Assembly: GCF_024211255.1 (NCBI RefSeq)
Contig: NZ_JAMLDY010000001.1
Coordinates: 62,001-126,000, forward strand
Direction of reading: 5' to 3'
Origin: Sphingomonas liriopis
GTDB lineage: Bacteria; Pseudomonadota; Alphaproteobacteria; Sphingomonadales; Sphingomonadaceae
Length of the DNA stretch: 64,000 bases
Shown: in pieces, positions 8,879 through 19,531 of the stretch
How positions within the stretch are numbered: the first letter of the stretch is position 1
Layout of the letters: the number at the start of each line of letters is the position of its first letter
Notes under the pieces: model-generated
Database searches by the model: none
Seen by the model: only the letters and a program-made list of their open reading frames with translations
What the model was told of the DNA's origin: nothing
Translations under genes and position numbers: made by a program

Positions 8879-9870
8879 CGGTTTTCACGCTGCTGCCCGA
8901 TCCCACGACGCCGCTGTCGCGCGAGAGCGCGGCGCAGGCGTTCGCCGACATCCTCGACGCACGCGTATCCGAAGAGGCGATCGGCGCCTTCCTGATCGCG
9001 CTGTCCGACCGCGGCGAGACCAGCATCGAGATCGCCGAGGCCGCACGCGCTTTGCGTCAGCGGCTGATCCCGATCGCGGCACCGGCAGGAGCGATCGACG
9101 TCTGCGGCACCGGCGGCGACGGCCACCACACGCTCAACGTCTCTACCGCGGTCGCGCTGGTCGTCGCGGCGTGCGGCGTTCCGGTCGCCAAGCACGGCAA
9201 CCGCGCCGCCAGTTCGAAGGCGGGCGCCGCGGACACGCTGGAGGCGATCGGTCTCGACATGGACGTCGCCGGCGCGACCGCGGAGGGAAGCCTCGCCGAC
9301 CTCGGCATCGCCTTCCTCTTCGCCGCCAACCATCATCCGGCGATGGCGCGGATCACGCCGATCCGCCGCCGCATCGGCAAACGGACGATCTTCAACCTGA
9401 TGGGCCCGCTCGCCAATCCCGCGCATGTCACGCAGCAGCTGATCGGCATCGCCCGCCCTGACTACGCAGGCCTCTATGCCGAGGCGCTCGAACAGCTCGG
9501 CACCACCCGTGCCGCGGTGATCTCGGGCGAGGAGGGGCTGGACGAACTCTCCACGGCGGGTCCCAGCATCGCGGTCAACGTCGGCAGCGCCGACCTGCCG
9601 CGCCGGATCGCGCCCGAGGATGCCGGCTTGCCCCGCCATCCGCTCGCCGCGATCCGTGGCGGTGACCCCGCCTATAACGCCGCCGCGCTGCGGCGCCTGC
9701 TCGACGGTGAGGCCGGCGCCTATCGGGATGCGGTGCTGCTCAACGCCGCCGCCGCCTTGGTTGTCGCCGCGCACAGCCCCGATCTCACCATGGGTGCGCA
9801 GGCCGCCGCCGCCGCCCTCGACACCGGCAGCGCCGCCGCGCTGCTCGACCGCTGGATCGCCTACCGATGA
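8875..9870 (+). CDS. trpD: Anthranilate phosphoribosyltransferase
   Basis: A 331-residue enzyme transferring phosphoribose from PRPP to anthranilate. It shows the PRPP-binding glycine loop [16 protein letters not shown], then [20 protein letters not shown], the anthranilate/PRPP site, and [13 protein letters not shown]. It starts with GTG at 8875, forming a GTGA overlap with the trpG stop; no better ATG exists. Confidence 0.95.
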   Translation: MTVFTLLPDPTTPLSRESAAQAFADILDARVSEEAIGAFLIALSDRGETSIEIAEAARALRQRLIPIAAPAGAIDVCGTGGDGHHTLNVSTAVALVVAACGVPVAKHGNRAASSKAGAADTLEAIGLDMDVAGATAEGSLADLGIAFLFAANHHPAMARITPIRRRIGKRTIFNLMGPLANPAHVTQQLIGIARPDYAGLYAEALEQLGTTRAAVISGEEGLDELSTAGPSIAVNVGSADLPRRIAPEDAGLPRHPLAAIRGGDPAYNAAALRRLLDGEAGAYRDAVLLNAAAALVVAAHSPDLTMGAQAAAAALDTGSAAALLDRWIAYR

Positions 9871-10643
9871 CCATCCTCTCGCGCATCATCGAAACCAAGC
9901 GCGCCGAGGTCGCCGCGCGCAAGGCGACGACCAGCCTCGCCGACCTCGACGCGCGCATCGCCGCGGTCACCAAGCCGCGCGGTTTCCGCGCCGCGCTCGA
10001 CGCCAAGCCCGGCCCGGCGCTGATCGCCGAGATCAAGAAGGCGAGTCCCTCCAAGGGCCTGATCCGCGCCGATTTCGTTCCCCCCGCGCACGCCCGCGCC
10101 TATCAGGCGGGCGGCGCGGCGTGCCTGTCGGTGCTGACCGACGAACAATGGTTCCAGGGCTCCGACGACTATCTGATCGCCGCACGCGCCGCCTGTGATC
10201 TTCCCGTGATCCGCAAGGATTTCATGGTAGACCCCTGGCAGGCCACGGAAAGCCGCTCGATCGGCGCCGACGCGATCCTCATCATCGTCGCCGCGCTGGA
10301 CGACAACCAGATGGCGGAGATCGAGGCGTCTGCGCTCGACTGCGGCATGGACGTGCTGGTCGAGGTCCACGACGCGCACGAACTCGATCGCGCGTTGAAG
10401 CTCAAGTCGCGCCTGATCGGCGTCAACAACCGCGACCTGCGCGACTTCACCGTCGATTTCGCCCGCACCTACGAACTGGTCGGCAAGGCCCCGGCGGGCT
10501 GCACCTTCGTCGCCGAAAGCGGCCTCGAAACCCGCGCCGACCTCAACGCGATGGCCGAGCACGGCGTCCGCTGCTTCCTGATCGGCGAGGCGCTGATGCG
10601 GCAGGCCGATGTCGAGGCGGCGACGCGCGCGCTGATCGGATGA
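9867..10643 (+). CDS. trpC: Indole-3-glycerol phosphate synthase
   Basis: A 258-residue TIM barrel that closes the indole ring from Cd[18 protein letters not shown] contains the catalytic lysine and the phosphate contacts, [10 protein letters not shown] follows, and [13 protein letters not shown] is the late barrel signature. The ATG overlaps the trpD stop (ATGA). It is monofunctional, without a TrpF domain; trpF, trpB and trpA are not in this window. Confidence 0.96.
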   Translation: MTILSRIIETKRAEVAARKATTSLADLDARIAAVTKPRGFRAALDAKPGPALIAEIKKASPSKGLIRADFVPPAHARAYQAGGAACLSVLTDEQWFQGSDDYLIAARAACDLPVIRKDFMVDPWQATESRSIGADAILIIVAALDDNQMAEIEASALDCGMDVLVEVHDAHELDRALKLKSRLIGVNNRDLRDFTVDFARTYELVGKAPAGCTFVAESGLETRADLNAMAEHGVRCFLIGEALMRQADVEAATRALIG

Positions 10644-11107
10644 CCGGCCTCACGCACCTCGATGCCGACGGCGCGGCGCACATGGTCGACGTCGGCAGCA
10701 AGGCGGTGACCCAGCGCCACGCCGTCGCGACCGGCCATATCGCCATCGCGGCGGACGCGCTCGCCGCGATCCGCGACGGCGCGGCGAAGAAGGGCGACGT
10801 CCTCGCCGTCGCGCGCGTCGCCGGGATCATGGCGGCGAAGAAGGCCGCCGATCTCATCCCGCTGTGCCACCCGATCCCCCTCACCCGCGTCACGCTCGAC
10901 CTGACGCTCGACGACACCGGCATCACCGCGACCGCGCTGACCGCCACCGACGGCAAGACCGGGGTCGAGATGGAGGCGCTGACCGCCGTCTCGATCGCGC
11001 TGCTGACCATCTACGACATGGCGAAGGCGATGGATCGGGGGATGACGATCCAGGGCATCCGCCTGCTCGAAAAAGCCGGCGGCCAATCCGGCGACTGGCG
11101 CGCCTGA
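10640..11107 (+). CDS. moaC: Cyclic pyranopterin monophosphate synthase
   Basis: A 155-residue molybdenum cofactor enzyme acting after Moa[18 protein letters not shown] is the N-terminal signature; [11 protein letters not shown] and [16 protein letters not shown] hold the active-site residues (His, Lys and Glu of the family). Its ATG overlaps the trpC stop by four bases. That tryptophan and molybdopterin genes share a transcript is a known alphaproteobacterial arrangement rather than a functional link. Confidence 0.96.
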   Translation: MTGLTHLDADGAAHMVDVGSKAVTQRHAVATGHIAIAADALAAIRDGAAKKGDVLAVARVAGIMAAKKAADLIPLCHPIPLTRVTLDLTLDDTGITATALTATDGKTGVEMEALTAVSIALLTIYDMAKAMDRGMTIQGIRLLEKAGGQSGDWRA

Positions 11108-11111
11108 CGCC

Positions 11112-12290
11112 ATGCTGCTGCCGATCGCCGAGGCGCAAGCGCGCCTGTTCGCACTGGCGACGCCGGTCGGCGTGGAGGACGTGCCCCTCGCCCGCGCGCA
11201 CCGCCGCTGGGCCGCCGCCGACATTCACGCGCGCCGCACTCAGCCGGCGAGCGACCTGTCCGCGATGGACGGCTATGCGATTCGTTTCGCCGACCTGCCC
11301 GGCCCTTGGACGCTGATCGGCGAGAGCGCCGCCGGCCGCCCGTTCGCTGGCGCGGTACAACCGGGCGAGACGGTTCGCATCTTCACCGGCGCCGCCATGC
11401 CGGCGGGCGCCGACACGGTGATGATCCAGGAAGAGGTCGCCGCCAGCGGTGCGACGATCCGCCTGACCGGCGAAGGACCCCCAACGCAAGGCCGCAACAC
11501 CCGCCGCCGCGGCCTCGATTTCGCGGACGGCGACCGGCTGATCGCACGCGGCGAGGCGCTGACGCCCGCGCGGATCGCGGTCGCGGCGACCGGCGGGCTG
11601 GCGTCACTTCCCGTCCACCGACCGGTGCGAGTCGCGATCTGCGCAACGGGTGACGAGCTGGTCGATCCTGGCACCTCCGCCGATCCCGACGCGCTGCCCG
11701 AATCGAACCGTGCGATGCTCGCGGCGATGCTCGCCGATCTGCCGGTCGAGGTGATCGACCTCGGCATCCTGCCCGACGACCTTAATACACTGTGCGATAC
11801 CTTCGCGAACGTCGACGCCGACCTGCTCGTCACCACCGGCGGCGCCTCGGTCGGCGACCACGACCTCGTCCGCCCCGCGCTGGAGGCGGCGGGCGGTAGC
11901 ATCGATTTCTGGCGGATCGCGCTCCGGCCCGGCAAGCCGATGATGGCCGGACGCCGCGGCGGCATGATGATGCTCGGCCTGCCCGGCAATCCGGTCTCCG
12001 CCTTCGTCACCGCGGTCCTGTTCGTCAAACCGCTGATCGCGCATCTCGGCGGCGCACGCGATCCGCTGCCGCGCACCACCCGTGCGATCCTCGGCGAGAA
12101 TCTGCCCGCCAACGGGCCGCGCACCGATTATCTGCGCGCCGAATTGCGCGACGGCCATGCCTTCGCCTCGACCATCCAGGACAGTTCGATGCTGCTGACG
12201 CTGGCGCGCTCGCACTGCCTGATCGTCCGTCCGGTCGGAGCTCCCGCCGCCCGCGCCGGCGACTCGGCGGAAATCCTCGTCATCGCTTGA
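11112..12290 (+). CDS. moeA: Molybdopterin molybdenumtransferase
   Basis: A 392-residue protein that inserts molybdate into adenylylated molybdopterin. DLSAMDGYAIRF near the N terminus, GDELVDPG with the preceding ICATG, TTGGASVGDHD (MPT-binding motif) and LGLPGNPVSAF mark the MoeA domains in order. It starts four bases after the moaC stop and is the last gene of the trpG-moeA run. The gap to lexA is 58 bases and contains the LexA operator. Confidence 0.95.
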   Translation: MLLPIAEAQARLFALATPVGVEDVPLARAHRRWAAADIHARRTQPASDLSAMDGYAIRFADLPGPWTLIGESAAGRPFAGAVQPGETVRIFTGAAMPAGADTVMIQEEVAASGATIRLTGEGPPTQGRNTRRRGLDFADGDRLIARGEALTPARIAVAATGGLASLPVHRPVRVAICATGDELVDPGTSADPDALPESNRAMLAAMLADLPVEVIDLGILPDDLNTLCDTFANVDADLLVTTGGASVGDHDLVRPALEAAGGSIDFWRIALRPGKPMMAGRRGGMMMLGLPGNPVSAFVTAVLFVKPLIAHLGGARDPLPRTTRAILGENLPANGPRTDYLRAELRDGHAFASTIQDSSMLLTLARSHCLIVRPVGAPAARAGDSAEILVIA

Positions 12291-12303
12291 CGCACCCCCC
12301 ATT

Positions 12304-12329
12304 GTTCCCTAGAAGTTCCGCGTCTGTTC
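12304..12329 (+). promoter_or_regulatory. Tandem LexA (SOS) operator, three GTTC half-sites
   Basis: GTTC occurs at 12304-12307, 12315-12318 and 12326-12329, each separated by exactly seven bases. The alphaproteobacterial SOS box is GTTC-N7-GTTC, so this is two overlapping boxes with an 11-base period (about one helical turn). It ends 19 bases before the lexA ATG and fits autorepression. Confidence 0.88.
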
Positions 12330-12348
12330 TGACGGGGAAGGACCGTTT

Positions 12349-13032
12349 ATGCTCACGCGCAAGCAGCACGAGCTCGTGTGTTTCATCAATGACCGGCTCG
12401 AAGAGACCGGCATCTCCCCCTCGTTCGAGGAGATGAAGGACGCGCTCGACCTCAAGTCGAAGTCCGGCGTCCACCGTCTCATCAGCGCGCTTGAGGAACG
12501 GCATTTCATCCGTCGCCTGCCCAATCGCGCGCGCGCGCTCGAAGTGCTGCGCATGCCGGAACGTTCGGAGCGCAAGCCCGCGCCGGCGGCGCCTGCCCCC
12601 GCACCGGCAAAGACCGCCAACGTCCGCCCCGCGCCCTCGCCCGCCAACGACGTGATCGAGATCCCGCTGCACGGCCGCATCGCCGCCGGCGTGCCGATCG
12701 AGGCGTTCGAGGGCAGCGCGATGCTCGCCGTCCCCGCCGCGCTGCTCGGCTCGGGCGAACATTATGCGCTGGAGGTCGCCGGCGATTCGATGGTCGAGGC
12801 GGGCATCCTCGACGGTGATTACGCGCTGATCCGCCGCACCGACGTCGCCCGCGACGGCGAGATCGTCGTCGCGCTGATCGAGGACAGCGAGGCGACGCTC
12901 AAATATTTCCGCCGCGAAGGCGCGATGATCCGGCTCGATCCCGCCAACCGCGCCTACGAACCGCAGCGCTACGTCCCCGCGCACGTCCGCGTGCAGGGCA
13001 AATTGTCGGGCATCTTGCGCCGCTACGACTAA
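12349..13032 (+). CDS. lexA: SOS repressor LexA
   Basis: A 227-residue autoproteolytic repressor of DNA-damage genes. The N-terminal winged helix ([17 protein letters not shown], then [16 protein letters not shown]) binds DNA. A Pro/Ala-rich linker covers about residues 64-101. The S24 domain has the Ala-Gly cleavage site in [11 protein letters not shown], the catalytic serine in [11 protein letters not shown] and the lysine in EATLKYF. GGGGAAGGA precedes the ATG. The linker is longer and more alanine-rich than in E. coli LexA, as in relatives. Its TAA overlaps the stop of the convergent gene (CTAA shared). Confidence 0.97.
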   Translation: MLTRKQHELVCFINDRLEETGISPSFEEMKDALDLKSKSGVHRLISALEERHFIRRLPNRARALEVLRMPERSERKPAPAAPAPAPAKTANVRPAPSPANDVIEIPLHGRIAAGVPIEAFEGSAMLAVPAALLGSGEHYALEVAGDSMVEAGILDGDYALIRRTDVARDGEIVVALIEDSEATLKYFRREGAMIRLDPANRAYEPQRYVPAHVRVQGKLSGILRRYD

Positions 13033-13889
13033 GGGGCGCGGCGCTGTTCGGCGAGGGTCCGCGCGAAGGCGCGGCGGGCCTGATCGACCCGGCGCGGTAG
13101 CTCGCCGGCATCGACGAAGGCGAACGGATCGCCCGCCGCCAGCTTGCGGCGCTTCGCCTGCAGGTCGTATTGCTCGGGATGATAGCTCAGCACGACATCG
13201 GCACGCATCGCAGCGAGCCGGCGGAAGGTCGAGCGGAACTGTGCCACCGCCGCGGTCTCGCGCGGCGGCCTGCCGTGGACCAGCGGGCGGTCGGCGACGG
13301 AAAGGCTGGACAGGAACAGCACGTCGAGCGGCCTGCCCTTTTCCTGCGTGTGCAGCGTCCAGCTCGTCGCGCCGTCGGTATGGCCGGGCGTCAGGTGTGT
13401 GGTCAGTATAGTTTTGCCGACCCGGATCGTTTCGCCGTCGCGGATCGTCCGCGCCGGTCGGATCGGCGGGAAGCCGGCGAGATCGCGACGCCCCACCGTC
13501 CGTCCGGCGATCAGATCGGCCCGATCGCCGGCGCTCGACAACAGCGGCGCGCCTGTCGCGCGATGCAACGCCGCAAGCCCGCCGGAATGATCGAAATGGC
13601 TGTGGTTGTTGAGCAGATAGCGGACATCACGCAACCGGAACCCCAGCCGGCGGATGTTGGCCGCGATCCGCGAGGCGCTTTCGGGCAGGGCGCCGTCGAT
13701 CAATACCAGCCCGGCGGGATCGACGATCAGGAACGCCGACAGCCCGGCAGTCCCGACATAATAGACGTTGCCGACGATCCGGAACGGCGTCGTCGGCGCA
13801 TTCCATTCGCGCCGTTGCGCCGCATCGCGCTGTGCCATGACCGGGGAAGCGATCAACACGGCTGCGGCGGCCAACAAACGGATCATCAT
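13029..13889 (-). CDS. Secreted metallo-beta-lactamase-fold hydrolase, subclass B3-like
   Basis: A 286-residue protein with a signal peptide ([19 protein letters not shown]) and an MBL fold. Zinc ligands fit subclass B3: [11 protein letters not shown] (H96, H98, D100, H101), [11 protein letters not shown] (H170) and SYHPEQYDL (H237). B3 enzymes include carbapenemases, but many environmental relatives have weak or no beta-lactamase activity, so substrate is open. CAGGAG lies one base from the ATG at 13889 and four bases from the next ATG at 13886; the second may be the true start. The gene converges on lexA, with the stop codons overlapping. Confidence 0.85.
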   Translation of the reverse strand: MMIRLLAAAAVLIASPVMAQRDAAQRREWNAPTTPFRIVGNVYYVGTAGLSAFLIVDPAGLVLIDGALPESASRIAANIRRLGFRLRDVRYLLNNHSHFDHSGGLAALHRATGAPLLSSAGDRADLIAGRTVGRRDLAGFPPIRPARTIRDGETIRVGKTILTTHLTPGHTDGATSWTLHTQEKGRPLDVLFLSSLSVADRPLVHGRPPRETAAVAQFRSTFRRLAAMRADVVLSYHPEQYDLQAKRRKLAAGDPFAFVDAGELPRRVDQARRAFARTLAEQRRAP

Positions 13890-14001
13890 GGCTCCTGTCG
13901 CTGTGCCAATGTGGCGTGGCGCGTAGCGCACCGGCCTGCGCCCGTCCAACCGCCTGGGCCCGATCGACATTCGGGCCGCATGGCGATGTAACGGAGAAAA
14001 A

Positions 14002-14142
14002 AGAGATGTTCGCGCGGAGGCGCGGAGGACGCAGAGATGTCGCACCTGCTGCATCATCTGGACTTTCGATTGCGATGACAGACCATGCTGCGCCCTACGC
14101 GAGTCACCTCTGCGTTCTCCGCGCGTCCGCGCGAACATCTCT
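14002..14142. repeat. Paired inverted repeat, family F
   Basis: Arms beginning AGAGATGTTCGCGCGGAGGC and ending with the complement GCGCGAACATCTCT match over about 35 bases with two mismatches, across a spacer of about 70 bases. It fills part of the 404-base gap between the MBL gene and comEC. Confidence 0.85.
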
Positions 14143-14187
14143 GTTACTGAATGTCGACGGCGCTTATCCCGCTTAAACAAGCAAGCC

Positions 14188-14274
14188 CGTGTTTCCGCGC
14201 AGGCGGGAACACGGAGCCAAGCAGAACCACGCCTGATTGTGCATAAACCCGGGGCTCCCGCCTTCACGGGAGCA
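14188..14274. repeat. Paired inverted repeat, family E (copy 2)
   Basis: Arms of the form GTGTTTCCGCGCAGGCGGGA and the opposing CTCCCGCCTTCACGGGAGCAC enclose about 40 bases. It is diverged relative to the perfect copy at 58287-58375. It ends 20 bases from the comEC stop and could form its 3' end. Confidence 0.8.
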
Positions 14275-14293
14275 CGGCCAAGGGCGGGGCATG

Positions 14294-16504
14294 CTATTGA
14301 TTGCTCGAAGGGGACGACCACCGATGTCGGTCAATCCCAGCTCGTCCCGCACCGCGTCCACCGCCTGTATCGCGCGGCGGCACGACGATGGGCGCGACCA
14401 GCCACGGATGGCGGTCGCCCGCCCGCCGCACCGTCCGCACCGTTCCGGTCGCCAGCGTCACCGCGACGCCGCCGCTCCGTCGCAACGCCGCCGCATCGAG
14501 CGTCAGCCAGCGCGGCGTACACCCGCGCGGCAGCCGCCGTTCGCTGACCACGATATCGGCGGCACGGCAGGCGGCGATCAGCTCGGCCCACGGCAGGCGA
14601 TAGGTGCTACGCGTCGCCAGCACCCGCCATACCCGCCCCCCCGCCGACAAACGCGCGATGCAGGCATCGCGGCTGCACGATGCGGCGACCTGATCGTCGA
14701 GCAGCGCCGGCTCACCTTCGACGCCGCCATTCTCCGCCAGCATCGACCGCGTATAATCCCCGGCCCGCTCGCGCAGGATCGCCAGGCGACCATCGATCCG
14801 CAGCGCAAGATGCCGCCCGTCGCCGGTGACGATCAGGTCGGGCGGCGGCGTGGTCCACGCCCAGATCGCCCCGACCGCCAGCGGCAACAGCCCCAGCCGC
14901 CGCCAGCGCGTCCGCCACAGCGCGAGCCACAACCCGCCGCCGACCATCGCCGCGAACGCCCCCGCCGGCATCGACGGCAGCGCCACCGACGATCCCGGCG
15001 CCGCCGCCACCGCATGCGCCAGCGCCAGCAGCGCCCGCAATGCCACGTCGGTCAGCCACCACACCGGCGCCCCCAGCCCCGCCGCATCGAACAGCAATGC
15101 CAGCGCCTCGAGCGGCATGACGACGAAGGTGGTGAGCGGGATCGCGACGATATTCGCCGCCGCACCGTACACGCCCGCCTTGTGAAAATGGTAGACCGCG
15201 ATCGGCATCAGCGCCGCCTCGACCACCAATCCGGTCAGCAGCAGCGATCCCAGGCCACGCAACAGCTTCGCCCCCCGCCCCTCGTCGCGGCGTTCGAACC
15301 AGCCGTGCACGCGTGGATGTTCGTGCAGCGCGACGATCGCCGCGATCGCCGCGAACGACAGCTGGAAGCTCGCGCCGGTCAGCGCCTCGGGCCGGACGAG
15401 CAGCACCGCCAGCGCCCCCGCCGCGACCAGCCGCAACGTCACCGCCTCGCGTCCCAGCACCAGCGCCGCCAGCACCAGCAGCGCCGCGACGCACGACCGG
15501 ATCGTCGGCACCTGACTGCCGGTCAGCAGCGTATAGCCGATCGCCGCCAGCGCGCCCGCGCCCGCCGCGACCAATGGCAGGCGCACGCGGATCGCCAGCC
15601 ACGGCCACAATGCGAGCAGCCGCATGACGATCAGCATCGTCGCCGCCACCGCCGCGGTGATGTGCAATCCGCTCACCGACAGCAGATGAGCGAGACCGGC
15701 GCGGCGCATCGCCTCCGAATCATCCTCGCTGATCGCGCCCTCGTCGCCGGTCGCCAGCGCCGCCGCGATACCGCCGCGGCTCCCCGCCAGCCGGCCGGTG
15801 ATATGCGCGGTCAGCCGAGCGCGCAGGCCGCCCGTCGCTTCCCCGGGCGCGGTCACCGCTACCGGCGCGAAGCCGCGCCCCGTGGCGCCGATCCCTGCAA
15901 ACCACGCGACCCGCGCGAAGTCGTACGCGCCCGGCACCGACGCGGCCGGCGGCGGCATCAATCGCGCGCGCAGCCGTATGCCGGCACCGTCGCGCAAACC
16001 CTTCGGCGCGTCTGCCGTCGCCAGATTGACGCGGATACGCGGCGGCAGGCCCGCCCCCGTGTCGGGCCGGATCGTCAGCCGCACCAGATCGCGCGCGGCG
16101 AGCGGCTCGACCGCCTCGACCCGCCCGGCAACCATCGCGACCACCGGCCGCGCCAGGATCGGTGCCGCGACCCGCTCCGCCCGCCACCACGTCAGCCCCA
16201 GTCCGATCGCCGCGACGATCGCACCCACCGCCAGCGCATGCGGCAGCCGCCCGCCCCGGCCCGCCGCGAGCGCCGCCGACGCCAGCGCCACGCATCCCAG
16301 CATCGCCGCCATCCAGCCCCGCGGGTCGGGCAGCAGGAACCACGCCGCGATGCCGCCGCCCAGTGCGACGGGCAACCACAGCACCAACTGGTCGCGCTCC
16401 GCCTCCAGCCATGTTTCGATACCGTCATGCAACCCAAGCCACGCCCGCGGCATTTGAAGGCGCACGGAGCGCGTGCTAGGGGCCGCGGCGGCTGGACTGG
16501 CCAT
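14294..16504 (-). CDS. comEC: ComEC/Rec2-family DNA-uptake membrane protein
   Basis: A 736-residue protein expected to form the inner-membrane channel for single-stranded DNA in natural transformation. An N-terminal DUF4131/OB-like part with helices is followed by the competence domain, whose hallmark [14 protein letters not shown] is present, then many membrane helices and a C-terminal beta-rich region. The C-terminal metallo-beta-lactamase-like region has no HxHxDH motif, so a nuclease role is unlikely. The start at 16504 is tentative: it lies 29 bases from the divergent gltX start, and an ATG at 16453 is possible. No other competence gene is in the window. Confidence 0.88.
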   Translation of the reverse strand: MASPAAAAPSTRSVRLQMPRAWLGLHDGIETWLEAERDQLVLWLPVALGGGIAAWFLLPDPRGWMAAMLGCVALASAALAAGRGGRLPHALAVGAIVAAIGLGLTWWRAERVAAPILARPVVAMVAGRVEAVEPLAARDLVRLTIRPDTGAGLPPRIRVNLATADAPKGLRDGAGIRLRARLMPPPAASVPGAYDFARVAWFAGIGATGRGFAPVAVTAPGEATGGLRARLTAHITGRLAGSRGGIAAALATGDEGAISEDDSEAMRRAGLAHLLSVSGLHITAAVAATMLIVMRLLALWPWLAIRVRLPLVAAGAGALAAIGYTLLTGSQVPTIRSCVAALLVLAALVLGREAVTLRLVAAGALAVLLVRPEALTGASFQLSFAAIAAIVALHEHPRVHGWFERRDEGRGAKLLRGLGSLLLTGLVVEAALMPIAVYHFHKAGVYGAAANIVAIPLTTFVVMPLEALALLFDAAGLGAPVWWLTDVALRALLALAHAVAAAPGSSVALPSMPAGAFAAMVGGGLWLALWRTRWRRLGLLPLAVGAIWAWTTPPPDLIVTGDGRHLALRIDGRLAILRERAGDYTRSMLAENGGVEGEPALLDDQVAASCSRDACIARLSAGGRVWRVLATRSTYRLPWAELIAACRAADIVVSERRLPRGCTPRWLTLDAAALRRSGGVAVTLATGTVRTVRRAGDRHPWLVAPIVVPPRDTGGGRGAGRAGIDRHRWSSPSSNQ

Positions 16505-16533
16505 CAGGTTTCGAACATTGGGAGCAGCCGCCG

Positions 16534-17940
16534 TTGGGCGCAACAGTTGAAAATCCGTCTGGCGTCGTGACCCGCTTCGCGCCGTCGCCCACCGGTTACC
16601 TGCACCTCGGCGGCGCGCGCACCGCGCTGTTCAACTGGCTGTACGCGCGTCATCACGGCGGCACATTCCTGCTGCGCATCGAGGATACCGACCGCGCCCG
16701 CTCGACGCAGCCGGCGATCGATGCGATCCTGTCGGGCCTCACGTGGCTCGGCATCGACTGGGATGGCGACGCCGTCTTCCAGTTCGCGCGCGCCGACCGC
16801 CATGCCGAGGTCGCGCACCAGATGGTCGCGTCGGGGCACGCCTATCGCTGCTACATGACGCAGGACGAGATCGCCGCGCAGCGCGAGGCGGCGCAGGCCG
16901 CCAAGCAGCCGCTGCGCATCCGCTCGCCCTGGCGCGATGCCGATCCCGCCACCGCTCCCGAAGGCCAGCCCTTCGTCGTCCGCCTCAAGGCGCCGCGCGA
17001 CGGCGCCACGACGATCGAGGATCGCGTGCAGGGTTCGGTGACCGTCCAGAACGCCGAGCTCGACGACCTCATCCTCCTGCGTTCCGACGGCACGCCGACC
17101 TATATGCTCGCGGTGGTGGTCGACGACCACGACATGGGCGTGACCCACGTCATCCGCGGTGACGACCACCTCAACAACGCCTTCCGCCAGCTGCCGATCT
17201 ATCGCGCGAACGGCTGGCCCGAACCGGTCTATGCGCACATCCCGCTGATCCACGGCACCGATGGCGCCAAGCTGTCCAAGCGCCACGGCGCGGTCGGGAT
17301 CGAGGCCTATCGCGACGATCTCGGCATTCTCCCCGAAGCCTTCGACAATTACCTGCTCCGTCTGGGTTGGGGTCATGGTGACGACGAGATCATCAGCCGC
17401 GAACAGGCGACCGAATGGTTCGATCTCGGCGGCGTCGGCAAGAGCCCGTCGCGCTTCGACCTCAAGAAGCTCGAGAACCTCAACGGCCATTATATCCGCG
17501 CCGCCGACGATGCGCGGCTGGCGGGCCTGGTCGCGGGGATCGGCGGCTATGCCGACACCGATCTGCTGACCCGCGCGATGCCGGTCCTGAAGGCGCGCGC
17601 GGCCAACCTCAACGAACTGAGCGAGGGCGCCGGTTTCCTGTTCGCGGTTCGCCCGCTCGCCATGGATCAGGCTGCGGCCGACCTCATCGCCGGCACGACG
17701 CCCGCGCTTCTCGCTGCGCTGCACGCGGCTCTTGACGCGGTGCAGCGGTGGGATCAGGAGGCTATCGAAGCAGCGGTACGGCAGGTGGCCGAGGCCCAGG
17801 GCGTCAAGCTCGGCCAGGTCGCCCAGCCGCTCCGCGCCGCTCTCACCGGGCGCAAGACGTCGCCCGGCATTTTCGACGTGCTCGCGCTGCTCGGCAAAGA
17901 GGAAAGCCTCGGCCGGATCGCGGACCGGATGGCAGTCTGA
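16534..17940 (+). CDS. gltX: Glutamyl-tRNA synthetase
   Basis: A 468-residue class I synthetase. [20 protein letters not shown] contains the HIGH-type motif and KLSKRHG is the KMSKS equivalent. The helical anticodon-binding part follows. The TTG at 16534 is chosen because GGGAG lies nine bases before it; the alternative GTG at 16567 would leave only four residues before the conserved RFAPSPTG. Alphaproteobacteria often carry two GltX paralogues, one of which charges tRNA-Gln for later amidation, and I cannot tell which this is. gltA follows after 16 bases. Confidence 0.95.
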   Translation: MGATVENPSGVVTRFAPSPTGYLHLGGARTALFNWLYARHHGGTFLLRIEDTDRARSTQPAIDAILSGLTWLGIDWDGDAVFQFARADRHAEVAHQMVASGHAYRCYMTQDEIAAQREAAQAAKQPLRIRSPWRDADPATAPEGQPFVVRLKAPRDGATTIEDRVQGSVTVQNAELDDLILLRSDGTPTYMLAVVVDDHDMGVTHVIRGDDHLNNAFRQLPIYRANGWPEPVYAHIPLIHGTDGAKLSKRHGAVGIEAYRDDLGILPEAFDNYLLRLGWGHGDDEIISREQATEWFDLGGVGKSPSRFDLKKLENLNGHYIRAADDARLAGLVAGIGGYADTDLLTRAMPVLKARAANLNELSEGAGFLFAVRPLAMDQAAADLIAGTTPALLAALHAALDAVQRWDQEAIEAAVRQVAEAQGVKLGQVAQPLRAALTGRKTSPGIFDVLALLGKEESLGRIADRMAV

Positions 17941-17956
17941 TAGGAAGGACCACGAC

Positions 17957-19240
17957 ATGACCGAAGCCGCAAAGGTGTCCCTGGACGGTAAGGACCTCGA
18001 TTACCCGGTCATGTCCGGCTCGGTCGGGCCCGACGTCGTCGACATCCGCAAATTCTACGCACAGACCGGCGCCTTCACCTACGATCCCGGCTTCACCTCG
18101 ACCGCGTCGTGCCAGTCGGCGCTGACCTATATCGACGGTGACGAGGGCGTGCTGCTCCACCGCGGCTATCCGATCGGCGAGCTGGCCGAAAATTCGAGCT
18201 TCATGGAGGTCGCCTACCTCCTGCTCAACGGCGAACTGCCGTCGGCGGACGAGCTCGACGGTTTCAACACGACGATCACCCGCCACACGATGGTGCACGA
18301 ACAGCTCGCGGCGTTCTTCCGCGGTTTCCGGCGCGACGCGCATCCGATGGCGATCATGTGCGGCGTCGTCGGCGCGCTGTCCGCCTTCTACCACGATTCG
18401 ACCGACATCCACGATCCGGTGCAGCGCACCATCGCCAGCCACCGCCTGATCGCCAAGATCCCGACGATCGCGGCGATGGCGTACAAGTACAGCGTCGGCC
18501 AGCCGTTCCTGTACCCCGACAATTCGCTGTCCTACACCGGCAACTTCCTGCGCATGACCTTCGGCGTGCCGGCCGAACCCTATGAGGTGAATCCCGCGGT
18601 CGAGAAGGCGATGGACCGCATCTTCATCCTCCACGCCGACCACGAACAGAATGCCTCGACCTCGACCGTGCGTCTCGCCGGATCGTCGGGTGCCAACCCG
18701 TTCGCATGCATCGCGGCGGGCATCGCCTGCCTGTGGGGCCCGGCGCATGGCGGTGCCAACGAAGCGGCGCTCAACATGCTCCGTGAGATCGGCACGCCCG
18801 AGCGTATCCCCGAATTCATCGCGCGCGCGAAGGACAAGAACGATCCCTTCCGCCTGATGGGCTTCGGCCATCGCGTCTACAAGAACTACGATCCGCGTGC
18901 GACGGTGATGCAGAAGACGGTGCGCGAGGTGTTCGATGCGCTGAAGGTCGACGACCCCCTGTTCGACACCGCGCTGCGGCTCGAGGAACTGGCGCTGTCG
19001 GACGACTATTTCATCGAGAAGAAGCTGTTCCCGAACGTCGATTTCTATTCGGGCGTCATCCTCTCGGCGATCGGCTTCCCGACCGAGATGTTCACCGTGC
19101 TCTTCGCGCTCGCCCGCACCGTCGGCTGGGTCGCACAGTGGAACGAGATGATCACCGATCCCGACCAGAAGATCGGCCGCCCGCGCCAGCTCTACACCGG
19201 CCCGACGCAGCGGTCGTACGTTCCGGTCGGCCAGCGCTGA
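17957..19240 (+). CDS. gltA: Citrate synthase (type II)
   Basis: A 427-residue enzyme condensing oxaloacetate and acetyl-CoA. Catalytic-site segments are [27 protein letters not shown] and a C-terminal [14 protein letters not shown]. The length and the N-terminal beta domain ([19 protein letters not shown]) place it with the hexameric, NADH-sensitive type found in Gram-negative bacteria. GGAAGGA precedes the ATG at 17957. Its stop overlaps the next ATG (TGATG). Confidence 0.97.
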   Translation: MTEAAKVSLDGKDLDYPVMSGSVGPDVVDIRKFYAQTGAFTYDPGFTSTASCQSALTYIDGDEGVLLHRGYPIGELAENSSFMEVAYLLLNGELPSADELDGFNTTITRHTMVHEQLAAFFRGFRRDAHPMAIMCGVVGALSAFYHDSTDIHDPVQRTIASHRLIAKIPTIAAMAYKYSVGQPFLYPDNSLSYTGNFLRMTFGVPAEPYEVNPAVEKAMDRIFILHADHEQNASTSTVRLAGSSGANPFACIAAGIACLWGPAHGGANEAALNMLREIGTPERIPEFIARAKDKNDPFRLMGFGHRVYKNYDPRATVMQKTVREVFDALKVDDPLFDTALRLEELALSDDYFIEKKLFPNVDFYSGVILSAIGFPTEMFTVLFALARTVGWVAQWNEMITDPDQKIGRPRQLYTGPTQRSYVPVGQR

Positions 19241-19443
19241 TGCGCCGCGCCCGGCCGGTCCTGCTGTCGATCGGCGTCCTGCTGACGCTGGTCGGGCTGC
19301 TGTGGATCGGTCAGGGGCTCGGTTACGTCCATTGGCCGCAGTCGAGTTTCATGCTCGATCAGCGGCCATGGGCGGATCGCGGCGCGGCTTTGGCTGTCGC
19401 CGGACTGCTGCTGATTCTGGTGGCACGCCGCCTCAGGCGCTGA
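19240..19443 (+). CDS. Small two-helix membrane protein, function unknown
   Basis: A 67-residue protein that begins on the last base of the gltA stop. Two hydrophobic segments (about residues 7-26 and 48-62) flank a short loop containing YVHWPQSSFMLDQR. It ends in RRLRR, a positively charged tail that fits a cytoplasmic C terminus. Similar short proteins occur near sphingomonad genes, but I know no function. Coupling to gltA by one-base overlap argues that it is translated. Confidence 0.6.
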   Translation: MRRARPVLLSIGVLLTLVGLLWIGQGLGYVHWPQSSFMLDQRPWADRGAALAVAGLLLILVARRLRR

Positions 19444-19455
19444 ACCGGCACGCTA

Positions 19456-19524
19456 CGGTTCGCCCCGAGCCTGTCGAAGGGCAGGTGAAACTCGACCGTG
19501 CTTCGACAGGCTCAGCACGAACGG
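19456..19524. repeat. Paired inverted repeat, family A (copy 3)
   Basis: Arms CGGTTCGCCCCGAGCCTGTC and GACAGGCTCAGCACGAACGG. It lies between two convergent genes and ends seven bases before the kinase-like gene's stop, where it can serve as a bidirectional 3' hairpin. Confidence 0.85.
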
Positions 19525-19531
19525 CGTCAAT

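Noticed and set aside
14294-14800. C-terminal metallo-beta-lactamase nuclease domain in ComEC
   Set aside because: No HxHxDH zinc motif is present in the C-terminal region, so a nuclease activity is not supported.
14237-16570. Plus-strand open frame of 777 codons opposite comEC
   Set aside because: Low-complexity Arg/Gln/Pro composition; comEC on the other strand has clear motifs such as LLSVSGLHI.
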